From assembly GCA_902547215.1 (NCBI GenBank), contig CACCNI010000006.1, positions 1-40,486 of the forward strand: 40,486 nucleotides of DNA. Reading direction: 5' to 3'. Origin of the DNA: an uncultured Pelagibacteraceae bacterium (GTDB taxonomy: Bacteria > Pseudomonadota > Alphaproteobacteria > Pelagibacterales > Pelagibacteraceae). Every line of letters begins with the position of its first letter. The first letter of the stretch is position 1. Below, in pieces: positions 1 to 8,181 of the stretch. The translations under genes and the position numbers were made by a program. A model generated the notes under the pieces. That model was not told where the DNA came from, made no database searches, and worked only from the letters and a program-made list of their open reading frames with translations.

Positions 1-736
1 ACACAGAGCTCACGCTTCAATTAGTAAAATAACTGAATTTTTGCCGTCATTTGCTGGATTACAATTAGAAACTGAAATAAATGCACTCAAGAAATTAACG
101 AGTGAAATTAAAAGACCGGTCACATGTATCATTGGAGGATCAAAAATTTCAACTAAGATTAATTTAATTAAAAATTTAATACCAAAATTTGATAACATTA
201 TTATTGTTGGTGGAATGGCAAATAACATCTTAAGCTATAAAGGTAATTCAATAGGAAAATCAATAAAAGAAGCAAATTGTGAAAAAGAAATAGAAAATAT
301 TTTTAAAAATTCTAATGATCACTCATGTTCAATAATTTATCCTAAGGATGTCAAAATTGGAAAAAGCATGGATGACAAATCTCAAATTAAAGACTTAACT
401 GAAGTATCGGCTGATGATTTTATTTTAGATATTGGTCCAAAAACTTTAAAGAAAATTGAGGATATTATCGAAAATAGTAAAACTATTTTTTGGAATGGTC
501 CAGCGGGTTATTTTGAAAATCCAAATTTTGCTTTAGGTAGTTATGAAATTGCAAAAATGATTATTAAAAAAAATAAAGATAATTCAATTTATTCTGTTGC
601 AGGGGGTGGAGATACGATTGCAGTGTTAAATCAAATAAATGCAATTAATGATTTTAATTTTGTTTCAACTGCTGGTGGAGCTTTTTTAGAATATCTTGAA
701 GGCAAAGAACTTCCTGGTATAAAAGCTCTAAATTAA
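1..736 (+). CDS. pgk: Phosphoglycerate kinase, 5'-truncated
   Basis: Phosphoglycerate kinase transfers phosphate between 1,3-bisphosphoglycerate and ADP in cytosolic glycolysis and gluconeogenesis. The reading frame is open from base 2 (it begins HRAHAS, matching the RAHAS motif of the family), so the gene starts before the window and any internal start near base 41 is not real. About 244 codons remain, roughly the last 60% of a normal protein of about 390-400 residues. Visible signatures are the hinge and nucleotide region with NGPAGYFE, then VAGGGDTIAVL, and the C-terminal motif STAGGAFLEYLEGKELPG, all diagnostic for the C-terminal nucleotide-binding domain. The aldolase gene starts one base after the stop, so the two glycolytic genes are probably co-transcribed. 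Confidence 0.97.
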   Translation, partial: HRAHASISKITEFLPSFAGLQLETEINALKKLTSEIKRPVTCIIGGSKISTKINLIKNLIPKFDNIIIVGGMANNILSYKGNSIGKSIKEANCEKEIENIFKNSNDHSCSIIYPKDVKIGKSMDDKSQIKDLTEVSADDFILDIGPKTLKKIEDIIENSKTIFWNGPAGYFENPNFALGSYEIAKMIIKKNKDNSIYSVAGGGDTIAVLNQINAINDFNFVSTAGGAFLEYLEGKELPGIKALN

Positions 737-737
737 T

Positions 738-1748
738 ATGTCTGAACTAAATAATATTGTAAACAAAATTCTTGAAAATGGTAAAGGGATCCTGGCTGCA
801 GATGAAAGCACAGGAACAATGACAAAAAGGCTAGATGGTGTAGGTGTGCCCTCAACCCCAGAAAACAGATTACTTTTTAGAGAAACTCTTTTTTGTTCAC
901 CGGAAATGAAAAATTGCATCGGTGGGGTAATACTGTATGACGAAACAATTAAGCAGATATCTTCAAAAAAAAACAAGATACCAGAATTAATTGAGAGTAT
1001 GGGATCTTGTGCAGGAATAAAAGTAGATACTGGCGCAAAAGTTTTAGCTGGGTCACCAAATGAAAAAATTACAGAGGGGTTAGATGGTTTAAGGGATAGA
1101 CTAAAAGAATACTATAAACTTGGAGCAAAGTTCACTAAATGGAGAGGTGTTTACAACATATCAAAAGATTTCCCGAGCAAATTATCAATTCAGTCTAACG
1201 CACACGCATTAGCTAGATATTCTGCCTTAGTGCAGGAATGTAATATGGTACCAATTGTCGAACCAGAAGTTTTAATGGATGGAGACCATTCCGCTAAAGA
1301 CTGTTTTCAAAAAACCTCTGAGGTCATAAAGAAATGTTTTGAGGAGCTTATTCTTCATAAGGTTGATTTAAAAGGAGTCATACTAAAACCAAATATGATT
1401 TTGGCTGGAAACAAATCAAAGGAAAAAATCTCTAATGAGGAGGTAGCAAAATTAACTTTGGACTGCTTGAAAAGCTCTGTCCCTTCAGAAGTTCCTGGTA
1501 TAGCTTTTTTATCTGGCGGACAGTCAGAAATAGAAGCAACAGAAAATTTAAATTTAATAAATAAATTAAATAAGACTGGTTTTATAATGAGTTTTTCATA
1601 CGGACGAGCATTGCAGCAAAGTGCTCTTAAATTTTGGTCAAAAAATATTAAAGATATTGAGGGAACTCAGAATGTATTTAACCACAGAGCTAAAATGAAC
1701 ACTCTTGCAGCTCAAGGAAAATGGTCTAAAGAAATTGAGAGTCATTAA
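738..1748 (+). CDS. fba: Class I fructose-bisphosphate aldolase
   Basis: This enzyme cleaves fructose 1,6-bisphosphate to dihydroxyacetone phosphate and glyceraldehyde 3-phosphate, or runs in reverse in gluconeogenesis. It is the class I, metal-independent, eukaryote-like type. LAADESTGT lies near residues 19-27, KWRGVYNI at 134-141, EPEVLMDGDH at 175-184, the Schiff-base lysine is K217 in GVILKPNM, and FLSGGQSE follows. At 336 aa it lacks the extended C-terminal tail ending in Tyr of animal enzymes. It begins one base after the pgk stop. The next gene overlaps or abuts its 3' end. Using the class I form removes the need for the zinc required by class II aldolases. Confidence 0.96.
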   Translation: MSELNNIVNKILENGKGILAADESTGTMTKRLDGVGVPSTPENRLLFRETLFCSPEMKNCIGGVILYDETIKQISSKKNKIPELIESMGSCAGIKVDTGAKVLAGSPNEKITEGLDGLRDRLKEYYKLGAKFTKWRGVYNISKDFPSKLSIQSNAHALARYSALVQECNMVPIVEPEVLMDGDHSAKDCFQKTSEVIKKCFEELILHKVDLKGVILKPNMILAGNKSKEKISNEEVAKLTLDCLKSSVPSEVPGIAFLSGGQSEIEATENLNLINKLNKTGFIMSFSYGRALQQSALKFWSKNIKDIEGTQNVFNHRAKMNTLAAQGKWSKEIESH

Positions 1749-2340
1749 AAAAAGGTTTATTTATTTAGTTTCACCAAACAAAATAAATAAGAGTTTTTAT
1801 ACCAATTTAAAAATCGTTCTCAGTTCGAATTTAGTAAGTTTTTTCCAATTAAGGCTGAAAAAATATTCTTTAAAAAAGAAAAAAAAAATTGGAATGAAAA
1901 TCAAAAAAATTTGTAAAAAGTATAAGGTAAAATTAGTGATAAATGATGATCCCAATCTAGCAAAAGAAGTTAGTGCAGATGGTTGTCATTTGGGCCAGAA
2001 TGATATGAATATTCAAAAAGCAAGGAAAATTATTAGAAAAAAAATAATTGGTATTACATGTCATAATTCAAAAAAATTAATTAGACAGGCAGTTAAAGAT
2101 GGTGCAAATTATATCGCGATTGGTGCTTTTTTTAAATCAAAAACAAAAAAAGTAAATTATATTGCAAAACCAAGTTTAATATCTTGGGCTAAAAGATTCA
2201 CAAAATTACCTGTTGTTATAATTGGTGGAATAACAAAAAAAAATTTTAAAAATCTTCTGTTGCATAAACCAGACTTTTTAGCTATCTCAGGGGGCATTTG
2301 GGATAAAAAACCAGCAAAAGCAATTAGAGAATTTTTATGA
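1735..2340 (+). CDS. thiE: Thiamine-phosphate synthase (ThiE-like)
   Basis: ThiE family enzymes join the hydroxymethylpyrimidine diphosphate and thiazole phosphate halves of thiamine. The sequence keeps the TIM-barrel landmarks: FQLRLK early, LVINDDPNLA followed by ADGCHLGQNDM, GITCHN, GANYIAIGAFFKSKTKK (the phosphate-binding GxxF..TKTK region), VVIIGGIT and a final LAISGGIW. The protein is unusually lysine-rich and about 200 aa. The start is uncertain: an ATG at 1705 lies 44 bases inside the aldolase gene, while TTG at 1735 gives an N-terminus closer to the conserved core, so I use TTG. The stop overlaps the start of efp (ATGA). Divergence from typical ThiE leaves a TenI-like regulatory role possible, though the ligand motifs favour the enzyme. 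Confidence 0.8.
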   Translation: MRVIKKRFIYLVSPNKINKSFYTNLKIVLSSNLVSFFQLRLKKYSLKKKKKIGMKIKKICKKYKVKLVINDDPNLAKEVSADGCHLGQNDMNIQKARKIIRKKIIGITCHNSKKLIRQAVKDGANYIAIGAFFKSKTKKVNYIAKPSLISWAKRFTKLPVVIIGGITKKNFKNLLLHKPDFLAISGGIWDKKPAKAIREFL

Positions 2341-2897
2341 AAATAAACGCTAATGAAATTAAAGTTGGAATGTTGATTGAATACAAAGATGATCTGTGGG
2401 AAATTTTAAAAACTCAACATGTCAAACCTGGTAAGGGTGGAGCCTTTTGTCAAGTTGAGATGAAAAGTATTAATAAAAATACAAAGCTAAACGAGAGGTT
2501 CAGGTCTAACGATACGATAGAAAAAGCAAGTATAGAGAATATTCAATTCAATTATTTGTATGATGATGAAATAAACTACTACTTTATAAATCAAAAAAAT
2601 TTTGAACAAGTGGATGTTAAAAAAGACATAATAGGAGAAAAAGGCAAACTTCTAAAAGAAAACTTAAATGTAGATCTGATATTTCATGAAGATAAAGCTA
2701 TAGGTATTGAGTTACCAAATCAAGTACAGTTTAAAATAAAATCAACTGATGTTGCATTAAAGGGTCAAACAGTATCATCATCTTATAAACCCGCAGTTTT
2801 AGAAAATGATATAAAAATTCAAGTTCCACCATTTATAGAAAGTGGAGATGAAATATTAATAGATACAAGAACAATTGAGTATATAAAAAAAATATAA
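2337..2897 (+). CDS. efp: Elongation factor P
   Basis: EF-P binds the ribosome between the P and E sites and relieves stalling at consecutive prolines. The 186-aa length and three-domain order (KOW-like N domain, two OB domains) match the family. The loop VKPGKGGAF at residues 29-37 carries K33, equivalent to the lysine that EpmA beta-lysylates in E. coli. Whether this organism modifies it cannot be told here, since no epmA or epmB gene is in the window. C-terminal hallmarks are VALKGQTVSSSYKPA and FIESGDEILIDTRT. It is translationally coupled to the upstream ThiE-like gene by a 4-base ATGA overlap and is followed 2 bases later by the SuhB-type gene. Confidence 0.97.
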   Translation: MKINANEIKVGMLIEYKDDLWEILKTQHVKPGKGGAFCQVEMKSINKNTKLNERFRSNDTIEKASIENIQFNYLYDDEINYYFINQKNFEQVDVKKDIIGEKGKLLKENLNVDLIFHEDKAIGIELPNQVQFKIKSTDVALKGQTVSSSYKPAVLENDIKIQVPPFIESGDEILIDTRTIEYIKKI

Positions 2898-2899
2898 AT

Positions 2900-3640
2900 A
2901 TGAATTCGATTTCCCCTAATCTAAATTTAATGATAAAGTCATGTGAAAAAGTTTCCAAAGTATTGATAAGAGACTTTGGAGAAGTTGAAAAACTTCAAGT
3001 TTCAATAAAAGGGCCAAAAAATTTTGTTACAAATTCAGATAGAAAAGTTGAAAATATGTTGGTTAATGAACTATCAAAATCAAAAAAAAAATATTCTTTT
3101 TTAACAGAGGAGAGTGGTTTTATTAAAAATGAAGATGAAGAAAACTTTTGGGTTATAGACCCAATAGATGGTACAACAAATTTTATAAATGGCATACCCC
3201 ATTTCTGTATTTCAGTTGGCCTAGTTTTAAATAATGAAATTGTTTCTGGGGTAATATTTGATCCTATTAAAGATGAAATCTATTATGCAGAGAAAAATTC
3301 TGGTGCGTACATGAATAATAAGAGCATAAGAGTTTCAAAAAAAAGAGAAATCTCTGAATGCTTATTCTCATCTAACGGTAAAAATATTTCTTCAAACGGT
3401 TTGACAATTCGAATTACGGGTAGTGCAGCTTTAGATCTTGCATATGTGTCATGTGGAAGATTTGATGGAAGTTTTCACAAAAATTTAAGTTTATGGGACA
3501 TTGCAGCAGGCTCAATATTAGTAAGAGAGGCTGGCGGAGTTTTAAGTGATATTGATTTAAAAAAAACTGAAAATATAAGCCTAATTGCATCCAACCAAAG
3601 TATTGAAAAGGAAATTAATAGCAAAATTTCTATGTTTTAA
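2900..3640 (+). CDS. suhB: Inositol monophosphatase family protein (SuhB-like)
   Basis: The family comprises Mg2+-dependent, Li+-sensitive phosphatases acting on inositol-1-phosphate or related sugar and nucleotide phosphates; bacterial SuhB also takes part in rRNA transcription antitermination. The metal-binding set is complete: E70 in FLTEESG, D87 and D90 in WVIDPIDGTTNF, and a C-terminal LWDIAAG with the second-shell Asp, followed by REAGGVLSD. The length of 246 aa is slightly short for the family (about 260). The substrate cannot be decided from sequence. The ATG at 2900 starts 2 bases after the efp stop, and the neighbours L31, EF-P and S21 make a translation-related context that suits SuhB. 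Confidence 0.85.
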   Translation: MNSISPNLNLMIKSCEKVSKVLIRDFGEVEKLQVSIKGPKNFVTNSDRKVENMLVNELSKSKKKYSFLTEESGFIKNEDEENFWVIDPIDGTTNFINGIPHFCISVGLVLNNEIVSGVIFDPIKDEIYYAEKNSGAYMNNKSIRVSKKREISECLFSSNGKNISSNGLTIRITGSAALDLAYVSCGRFDGSFHKNLSLWDIAAGSILVREAGGVLSDIDLKKTENISLIASNQSIEKEINSKISMF

Positions 3641-3646
3641 TTGTTT

Positions 3647-3652
3647 TATAAT
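3647..3652 (+). promoter_or_regulatory. Candidate -10 box for rpmE
   Basis: A perfect TATAAT occurs in the 35-base gap between suhB and rpmE, with the rpmE ATG 23 bases after the box. I see no good -35 hexamer 16-18 bases upstream, and the region is AT-rich, so this is a weak call. Confidence 0.35.
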
Positions 3653-3675
3653 TTTCATTTGCTATAAGTTCATCT

Positions 3676-3903
3676 ATGAAAAAAAAAATTCACCCAAACT
3701 ATCACACCATCAAAGTAGAGATGACAGATGGATCTCAATTTGAAACTAAGTCAACATGGGGCTCTGAAGGAGAGGTTTTAAAATTGGAAATTGACCCGAA
3801 GTCTCATTCAGCCTGGACAGGTGGTAAGCAAAAGTTGCTCGATAAAGGAAGAGTAAGTAGGTTCAATAAGAAATTCCAAAATTTCAAATCTAAGAGTAAA
3901 TAA
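3676..3903 (+). CDS. rpmE: 50S ribosomal protein L31, cysteine-less form
   Basis: L31 bridges the 50S and 30S subunits. The 75-aa protein begins [18 protein letters not shown] and has the conserved SHSAWTG(G/K) motif and a basic tail. It contains no cysteine at all, so it is the zinc-independent (C-minus) form rather than the four-cysteine zinc form. A TATAAT lies just upstream at 3647-3652. The trcR-like gene starts with only one base between the TAA and the next ATG, so the two are likely one transcript. Confidence 0.96.
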   Translation: MKKKIHPNYHTIKVEMTDGSQFETKSTWGSEGEVLKLEIDPKSHSAWTGGKQKLLDKGRVSRFNKKFQNFKSKSK

Positions 3904-3904
3904 A

Positions 3905-4489
3905 ATGACAATAACGCCATTAATGCCGATGGCAACTGCTGTTTGGCTTGTAGAAAACACAACTTTAACATTTAAACAAATTGCTGATTTTTGTAACCTG
4001 CACGAGGTAGAAGTTCAGGGCATTGCAGATGGTGAAGTAGCAAAAGGTATTAAAGCTTATAATCCTATCACATCAGGACAACTTACTAAGGAAGAAATCG
4101 AATTGTCGAGCAAGGATCAAGATAGAGCATTAAAAATCACCAGTACCGATGTTGAAATAACATCTGATGAAAAGAAAATTAAGAAATATGTTCCCTTATC
4201 AAAAAGACAAGATAAACCAGACTCTGTTTTGTGGCTAATTAAAAGTTATCCGCAATTAAAGGATTCTCAAATAGCCAAACTTGTGGGTATAACAAAAAAC
4301 TCAGTTGTATCTATCAGAAATAAAAGTTACTGGAATTATAATAATTTAAATGCAAAAGACCCTGTTGCGATGAATTTATTCACCCAAAAAGACCTTCAAG
4401 AGGCAAGTGAGAAAGCAGAAAGACGTATAAAGAGAGAGAAAAAATTAAAAGAGAAGGCTTTAAAAGTGACTCAAAGTCAAAATTCTTAA
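3905..4489 (+). CDS. trcR: DUF1013 / TrcR-like transcription regulator
   Basis: DUF1013 proteins are an alphaproteobacterial family. The member TrcR was reported in Caulobacter and Sinorhizobium to travel with RNA polymerase and to affect cell-cycle transcription. The 194-aa protein has the family start (ITPLMPMATAVWLVENTTL), a first helix-turn-helix-like segment (FKQIADFCNLHEVEVQGIADG), and a second (DSQIAKLVGITKNSVVSIRNKSYW). It ends in a highly charged Lys/Glu-rich helix (about residues 155-190). CtrA-type cell-cycle circuits are reduced or absent in SAR11, so retention here hints at a more general transcription role; that is inference. It sits between the L31 and S21 genes. Confidence 0.85.
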   Translation: MTITPLMPMATAVWLVENTTLTFKQIADFCNLHEVEVQGIADGEVAKGIKAYNPITSGQLTKEEIELSSKDQDRALKITSTDVEITSDEKKIKKYVPLSKRQDKPDSVLWLIKSYPQLKDSQIAKLVGITKNSVVSIRNKSYWNYNNLNAKDPVAMNLFTQKDLQEASEKAERRIKREKKLKEKALKVTQSQNS

Positions 4490-4538
4490 AAAACTGATAG
4501 ACATGAAATTTTATAAGTGTTATTTAAACTTTTTTTTT

Positions 4539-4543
4539 GGAGG
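4539..4543 (+). promoter_or_regulatory. Shine-Dalgarno GGAGG that decides the rpsU start
   Basis: A perfect GGAGG is followed by five bases and then ATT at 4549, in frame with S21. Strong Shine-Dalgarno sequences are rare in this window. This one would lie inside the coding region if the TTG at 4537 were the start. Confidence 0.7.
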
Positions 4544-4548
4544 ATGTT

Positions 4549-4743
4549 ATTAAAATAGACGTTAAAGATAATAATGTAGAACAAGCTTTGAGAGTTTTAA
4601 AGAGAAAACTCCAGAGAGACGGATTTTTTAAGATAGTCAAACTTAAAAACACTTACGAAAAACCATCTGAAAAGAAAAAAAGAATCCTGCAAGAGAACAT
4701 TAAAAGAGTTAAGAAGCTTAACAAACTTAAAAATAGAATTTAA
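4549..4743 (+). CDS. rpsU: 30S ribosomal protein S21, apparent ATT start
   Basis: S21 is a small basic 30S protein needed for initiation complex formation. The family core is clear: DVKDNNVEQALRVLKRKLQRDG followed by YEKPSEKKKR and a basic tail. Aligned with alphaproteobacterial S21 (MQVxVRDNNVDQAL), the initiator Met falls on the ATT at 4549, placed five bases after a perfect GGAGG; this gives a 64-aa protein. No ATG or GTG is available in frame. The only conventional alternative is TTG at 4537, which would add four residues and bury the Shine-Dalgarno site in the coding sequence. The tRNA gene starts 3 bases after the stop. It is separated from dnaG-rpoD, its classical partners in E. coli, which lie at 16-20 kb. 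Confidence 0.93.
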   Translation: MKIDVKDNNVEQALRVLKRKLQRDGFFKIVKLKNTYEKPSEKKKRILQENIKRVKKLNKLKNRI

Positions 4744-4746
4744 TAT

Positions 4747-4823
<77 letters not shown>

Positions 4824-4824
4824 A

Positions 4825-6075
4825 TCATATTAGATAGTAATTTTTATAAATTTTCGTAACTATAAAAAACACGCTGAGAGCATATATACCTAAGATATTC
4901 CTTTTTTTTTTTAAAAAAGATTCAGCACTTACATCTTTAAAGATCGTAAAAAATACAATCAACAATAACGGCTCATAATATTTATGATAAACTGTATTTT
5001 GAATATTTGTTAAAATTAATATAAAAAAAAATAAAGAATTTTTTATATTTAATTTACTTAAATACATAACAAATGATAGTGAGATAATTGAAATAATATA
5101 AAATAAATAATTATTTTCAAAAAACAAATTTGATAAATGAAAAAAAACTCCACCACCAGTATATTCAATCTTGTAGTTAAAAAAGTATATTAAAATTCCA
5201 GAAATGACAAAAATAACTATAATATTTTTCTTAAAGAAACTTAAAAAATTTATAAAATGTTTTTTCCATAATAATACTGGTAGTAAGTGAAAAAATATTA
5301 TTGAGCTAATTAATAAAATTTTATTTGCAAAATTATAGTTTAAAGAGATTTTTTGATTATCTAACGCGGGTGTTTGTCCAGAAGATATAAAGTCTACACC
5401 CATAATAAAAATATAAACAAACATCGGAAATGCTAATATTAAGTTAAACAAAAAAAATAATAATACTTTTGAGAAACTAACCTGTTTAAATATATTGTAA
5501 AAAAAATAAAAAAAGAATAAAGAGAAATTAGGACTAATATAAGATGAAATTATTAAAAATAATGAGGTCAACCAAATAAATTTTTCAGACTTGGTTTCCT
5601 CATATTTTAAAAAAAAATAAATTGTAATTGTAAAAAATAACAGACCTGGTAGACGACTATCAGGCCAAATTGATAAAGACCTAAAAGTTGGGGACAAAAA
5701 AATTACTAAAGCTAATAATATAAGATATGATTTTTCAATATTTTTGAATTTTAAGCACAAACATTTATAAAAAATTATTATTAAGGGAATTGATAAATGT
5801 AAGTGAATTAATCTTATTGTTTCTAAAGAAAAATCAAATCTTAAAAAGTTTGACAAAAAAATTAAATATACCGGGGAATGTCTATGATTATATTTATCGT
5901 AATTAATAAGTGTTTCATAAAAGTTTTTCGAAAAATCTTTTATTGGATTTAAATTTGATCCAAGCCAGTCTTTATAAGCCCCACCATTTAAACTCTCATT
6001 TAAAAAAAAACCTGACAATAAAGTAAAATAAAGAAATGCTGAAAATAATAATATTTTGGTATTATTTAATGACAT
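4825..6075 (-). CDS. Polytopic membrane protein, GT-C glycosyltransferase-like
   Basis: I do not recognise a named family. The protein is about 416 aa with around ten predicted hydrophobic helices. An early extramembrane loop after the first helix contains KDW, and then NHRHSPVYLIFL. That last segment resembles the HxPxY loop of GT-C (PMT/ArnT-type) lipid-linked-sugar glycosyltransferases. A later segment, WPDSRLPGLLFF, also resembles that superfamily. I infer a role in surface glycan assembly. An upstream in-frame ATG at 6120 would overlap the transaldolase gene by 32 bases; the ATG at 6075 (MSLNN) starts 13 bases after the transaldolase stop and fits a signal-anchor helix better. It is last in the run that begins at the 5S gene. 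Confidence 0.6.
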   Translation of the reverse strand: MSLNNTKILLFSAFLYFTLLSGFFLNESLNGGAYKDWLGSNLNPIKDFSKNFYETLINYDKYNHRHSPVYLIFLSNFLRFDFSLETIRLIHLHLSIPLIIIFYKCLCLKFKNIEKSYLILLALVIFLSPTFRSLSIWPDSRLPGLLFFTITIYFFLKYEETKSEKFIWLTSLFLIISSYISPNFSLFFFYFFYNIFKQVSFSKVLLFFLFNLILAFPMFVYIFIMGVDFISSGQTPALDNQKISLNYNFANKILLISSIIFFHLLPVLLWKKHFINFLSFFKKNIIVIFVISGILIYFFNYKIEYTGGGVFFHLSNLFFENNYLFYIISIISLSFVMYLSKLNIKNSLFFFILILTNIQNTVYHKYYEPLLLIVFFTIFKDVSAESFLKKKRNILGIYALSVFFIVTKIYKNYYLI

Positions 6076-6088
6076 TCTAAAATTAAAA

Positions 6089-6781
6089 TTAAATCCTAAA
6101 ATTTGATTTTTTGCTATCAACTAAAAAAGTTTTTACAGTTTCAAGAGTTAATTCGTTGTAGGATTTGCCAAATTTCTCAATTTTTTCTATAATTGTTGGA
6201 GGTACGGTAATTATGTGACATCCTATTTGTTTTGCTTGAGTATAATTGTATGGCTCCCTTACACTTGCCCATAATATTTCAACATTCTTAAATTTTTTTG
6301 CTGCATTAATGCTTTTTTTAAATTCAGGAACTGGATCTTTGCCCGCATCACCCGCCCTACCTGCAAAAATTGAAATGATGACTTTTGTTTTTTTATTAAT
6401 TTTTTTTAATATTTTTTTAGTTTGGTCAAATTTAAAAACGGCGGTTATATTTAATTTTATATTATTTTGATTTAACTCACTAATGACATTTCCCATGAAT
6501 TCTCCCCTTGAATTTGTAATTGGAACCTTTACATAAACATTTTTTCCCCATTCACTAATTTTTTTACCTTGATTGATCATGCCTTTTACATCATCTGCGA
6601 ATACCTCACAGGAAACAGGTTTGGACGTATTTTTTAATATTTTTTTACTAAAAGACTTATAATCCCTAGCGCCTGCTTTTCTCATTAAAGATGGATTGGT
6701 TGTAAATCCCTTAACAATTTTTTTTCTATTAAATTTCCTTATTAAATCTAAGTCTGCGATATCACAAAATATTTTAGTCAA
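6089..6781 (-). CDS. tal: Small transaldolase family enzyme
   Basis: The protein belongs to the short (about 220-230 aa) transaldolase / fructose-6-phosphate aldolase group, which transfers dihydroxyacetone units between sugar phosphates through a Schiff base. Landmarks are KGFTTNPSLMRKAG (residues about 23-36), SCEVFADD, the catalytic lysine in VYVKVPIT, NITAVF, and ISIFAGRAGDAGKDP. Substrate specificity (transaldolase versus F6P aldolase) is not secure from sequence. It starts 2 bases after pntB ends on the same strand, so it is probably expressed with transhydrogenase; both touch NADPH and pentose phosphate balance. Confidence 0.88.
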   Translation of the reverse strand: MTKIFCDIADLDLIRKFNRKKIVKGFTTNPSLMRKAGARDYKSFSKKILKNTSKPVSCEVFADDVKGMINQGKKISEWGKNVYVKVPITNSRGEFMGNVISELNQNNIKLNITAVFKFDQTKKILKKINKKTKVIISIFAGRAGDAGKDPVPEFKKSINAAKKFKNVEILWASVREPYNYTQAKQIGCHIITVPPTIIEKIEKFGKSYNELTLETVKTFLVDSKKSNFRI

Positions 6782-6783
6782 TT

Positions 6784-8181
6784 TTATAAATTTTTAATTA
6801 TATCTTCAGTCATTTTTTTTGCATCTGCAAATAACATTAGAGTATTGTCTCTGTAAAATAAATCATTATCTATTCCAGCATATCCAGGTGACAAACTTCT
6901 TTTAACAAATAAGACTGATTTACTTTTTTCAACGTCTAAGACTGGCATTCCATAGATCGGGCTCTGTGGGTCAGTTTTCGCGACTGGGTTAGTTACATCA
7001 TTTGCCCCTATTACATAAGCAACATCACAATTAGCAAAATCATTATTGATTTCCTCTAATTCAAAAACCTCGTCATAAGGAACATTTGCCTCAGCTAGTA
7101 AAACATTCATGTGACCTGGCATTCTACCTGCAACAGGATGAATCGCGTATGAAACTTTAACCCCATTTTTTTTAAGAGAGTCTACCATTTCCCTTAAAGC
7201 ATGTTGTGCCTGTGCAACAGCCATTCCGTATCCAGGAACAATTATAACTGATGAGGCATTTTTCATTAAAAAAGCTGCATCATCTGCGTTTCCACTTTTA
7301 ACTGGTTTTTGCTCTTTACTTGTCTTGCTTGAAGTTTGATCCGTTCCTCCAAATCCTCCAAGTATAACATTAAAAAATGATCTATTCATACCCTTGCACA
7401 TTATGTAAGATAGTATTGCACCTGAGGAACCCACTAAAGCACCAGTGATTATCAAGGCAGTATTTTCTAAAGTGAAACCTATTCCAGCTGCAGCCCAGCC
7501 TGAATAAGAATTTAGCATTGAAATTACCACTGGCATATCTGCGCCACCTATCGGAATGATTAATAAAAAACCAACTAGAAAAGAAATTGCAATTAATGAC
7601 CAGAAAAAATTAGGAGACTGATTTAAACATAAAAAATATGTAAGGATTATAATAGAAATCAAAATTAACAAGTTCAATATATGTTGTCCTGGAAAAGTTA
7701 TTGGAGACCCTGACATTAATCCTCTTAATTTAAGAAATGCTATTATTGACCCTGAAAAAGTAATTGCCCCAACAGCTGCTCCTATCGACATCTCAATTAG
7801 ACTAGCTAGTTTAATATTTCCTGAAGAACCTAAATTAAAAACTTCAGGACTTATAAAGGCAGATATTGCTACAAAAACTGCAGCTAAACCTACTAAACTA
7901 TGGAAGCCAGCTACTAATTCTGGCATTGCAGTCATAGGAATTTTAAATGCAATAAATGCTCCTATTGAGCCTCCAATCAGTAAGAATAATAACACATAAA
8001 GAAATCCACTTGAAAAATTATCAATAGAAAGGAAAGTAACAGTTATAGCGATTGCCATTCCGATTATTCCAAATAAATTTCCTTGTCTTGAAGTTTCTGG
8101 TGAAGATAAACCTCTTAAAGCTAAAATAAATAAAATTCCTGAAATTAGATAGAATATTGCTAGTAAATTCGCAGAGATCAT
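6784..8181 (-). CDS. pntB: NAD(P) transhydrogenase subunit beta
   Basis: Proton-translocating transhydrogenase uses the proton motive force to reduce NADP+ with NADH. The beta subunit has an N-terminal membrane domain with about nine helices (roughly residues 1-265, ending near the glycine-rich GGFGGTD) and a C-terminal NADP(H)-binding domain III. Domain III shows VIIVPGYGMAVAQAQHAL, HPVAGRMPGHMNVLLAEA, GANDVTNPVA and SLSPGYAGIDN. The 465-aa length is normal. Its ATG overlaps the stop of pntAB as ATGA, giving coupled translation. The split of the alpha subunit into two genes is typical of alphaproteobacteria. Confidence 0.97.
   Translation of the reverse strand: MISANLLAIFYLISGILFILALRGLSSPETSRQGNLFGIIGMAIAITVTFLSIDNFSSGFLYVLLFLLIGGSIGAFIAFKIPMTAMPELVAGFHSLVGLAAVFVAISAFISPEVFNLGSSGNIKLASLIEMSIGAAVGAITFSGSIIAFLKLRGLMSGSPITFPGQHILNLLILISIIILTYFLCLNQSPNFFWSLIAISFLVGFLLIIPIGGADMPVVISMLNSYSGWAAAGIGFTLENTALIITGALVGSSGAILSYIMCKGMNRSFFNVILGGFGGTDQTSSKTSKEQKPVKSGNADDAAFLMKNASSVIIVPGYGMAVAQAQHALREMVDSLKKNGVKVSYAIHPVAGRMPGHMNVLLAEANVPYDEVFELEEINNDFANCDVAYVIGANDVTNPVAKTDPQSPIYGMPVLDVEKSKSVLFVKRSLSPGYAGIDNDLFYRDNTLMLFADAKKMTEDIIKNL

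Noticed and set aside
41..736. A pgk start at the in-frame TTG at 41
   Set aside because: The frame stays open to base 2 and encodes HRAHAS, a conserved PGK motif, so the gene simply begins outside the window.
4544..4558. Minigene ATG TTA TTA AAA TAG before rpsU as a regulatory leader peptide
   Set aside because: The ATG touches the GGAGG with no spacing, so it is unlikely to be translated efficiently; kept only as a note under the rpsU finding.
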